Positions 63,541-64,000 of a stretch of DNA of 64,000 bases are shown here, one piece after another (the stretch's first letter is position 1; each line of letters opens with the position of its first letter). The position numbers and the translations under genes are program-made. This DNA comes from Flavobacteriales bacterium (GTDB taxonomy: Bacteria > Bacteroidota > Bacteroidia > Flavobacteriales_C > GCA-002722245). The stretch spans positions 1 to 64,000 of the forward strand of contig JAHEZM010000014.1 in the NCBI GenBank assembly GCA_023251075.1. Reading direction: 5' to 3'. Under the pieces are notes generated by a model. The model had not been told where the DNA came from. It made no database searches and saw only the letters and a list, made by a program, of their open reading frames with translations.

Positions 63541-64000
63541 TTAAACCAGATATTTTCCTACAATAGGCATTCTTCTTCCTGTACCAAATGCTTTGTTGGA
63601 AACCCTCAGTATTGGTGGAGTTTGGTGCCTTTTGTATTCAGAGATATTTACCATCTTCAATACTTTTTTCACTATTTTCTCATCAAAGCCTTGATGAATG
63701 ATGGCTTCAGGTCCTTGTCGGAGTTCAATATATTGATATAAAATTTGGTCTAAAATATCATATTCAGGTAGGGAGTCACTGTCTTTTTGTCCCGGGCGTA
63801 ATTCCGCAGAAGGAGCTTTTTCAATGCTATTCATTGGAATAATTTCTTTATTTCTATTGATGTGATGTGCTAAAGCATAAACTTCTGTTTTGTATAAATC
63901 GCCCAAAAGAGAAAGTCCGCCATTCATATCTCCATAAAGAGTTCCGTATCCTACAGATGCTTCACTTTTATTAGAGGTGTTGAGTAAAATATGCCCAAAC
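63541..64000 (-). CDS. nadE: NAD+ synthase, C-terminal part (cut by the window edge)
   Basis: The frame runs off the right edge of the window. The visible last 153 or so residues contain the NAD synthase sequence FGHILLNTSNKSEASVGYG (read from 63928-64000), then TLYGDMNGGLSLLGDLYKT, IIPMNSIEKAPSAELRPGQ, DSLPEYDILDQIL and NKAFGTGRRMPIVGKYLV at the end. It makes NAD from deamido-NAD. The glutaminase domain expected in Bacteroidota lies outside. It is 44 bases upstream of the GT2 gene on the same strand. Confidence 0.93.
   Translation of the reverse strand, partial: FGHILLNTSNKSEASVGYGTLYGDMNGGLSLLGDLYKTEVYALAHHINRNKEIIPMNSIEKAPSAELRPGQKDSDSLPEYDILDQILYQYIELRQGPEAIIHQGFDEKIVKKVLKMVNISEYKRHQTPPILRVSNKAFGTGRRMPIVGKYLV

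Noticed and set aside
63541-64000. nadE as a truncated gene
   Set aside because: The frame continues intact to the last base of the window, so the missing part is only outside the view.

Overview
The window is a stretch of AT-rich bacterial chromosome from a member of the Bacteroidota, most likely a Flavobacteriia-type lineage; the species cannot be told from the sequence. Evidence: a type IX secretion (T9SS)/gliding locus (porV, two porU-type sortases, a PorP/SprF protein, gldJ) in the order pdhC-pdhA ... porV-porU-gldJ-murF familiar from flavobacteria; T9SS C-terminal sorting domains on secreted proteins; Bacteroidota-type promoters (TTTG or TTG, 19 nt, TAnnTTTG) in place of E. coli-type -35/-10 boxes; weak Shine-Dalgarno signals; and many signal peptides that would be cleaved just before a Gln.

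Layout. 1-290 is non-coding and holds a large imperfect palindrome. 291-2266 is a two-gene unit: an amino-acid-adenylation-type enzyme and a small membrane protein resembling the C-terminal part of ActC/NrfD. 2274-4857 (minus) holds pdhA, pdhC and a small Cys-rich exported protein. 5040-7343 is a class A penicillin-binding protein. 7344-16793 (minus) runs porU-like, porU, porV, ispF. 16942-20847 (plus) is porP/sprF, gldJ, terminator, murF. 20910-26322 holds manC, a SprT-like protein with a tiny overlapping lipoprotein gene, mlaE-mlaF, and a T9SS cargo gene split by a frameshift. 26379-32937 carries gcvP, hemL, an MBL hydrolase and a LuxE-like gene. 32936-34851 is a group of lipoproteins. 34992-42705 (plus) contains trpS, aspS, a YwqK-like protein, cysS, a glutaminyl-cyclase-like M28 enzyme and a papain-like protease. 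42878-45863 is the most accessory part: four unrecognised small genes and the remnant of a DUF4143 ATPase. 45941-59154 includes polA, a Gly/Ser/Thr-rich T9SS cargo, a VWA protein, rbfA plus a LolE-type permease, an MsbA-like exporter and korAB. 59200-64000 ends with an unknown exported protein and a minus-strand group: nadE (cut by the window edge), a GT2, a GT39-like protein and wecB.

How it fits together. Much of the window concerns the envelope: peptidoglycan (PBP1A, MurF), outer-membrane lipid transport (MlaEF), lipoprotein export (LolE-like), lipid export (MsbA-like), surface sugars (ManC, WecB, GT2, GT39-like) and T9SS assembly and sorting. The glutaminyl-cyclase-like lipoprotein matches the recurring Gln at +1 of predicted mature proteins. 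Central metabolism is represented by PDH E1-alpha/E2, KorAB, GcvP, HemL and IspF.

No rRNA, tRNA, CRISPR array, intact insertion sequence or prophage was seen. The most notable observations are the tandem PorU duplication, the adenylation/ActC-like pair, the near-zero spacing at almost all convergent gene junctions, a terminator-like hairpin inside a signal-peptide coding region, and the frameshifted cargo gene. I found no clear, complete, undescribed multi-gene system.
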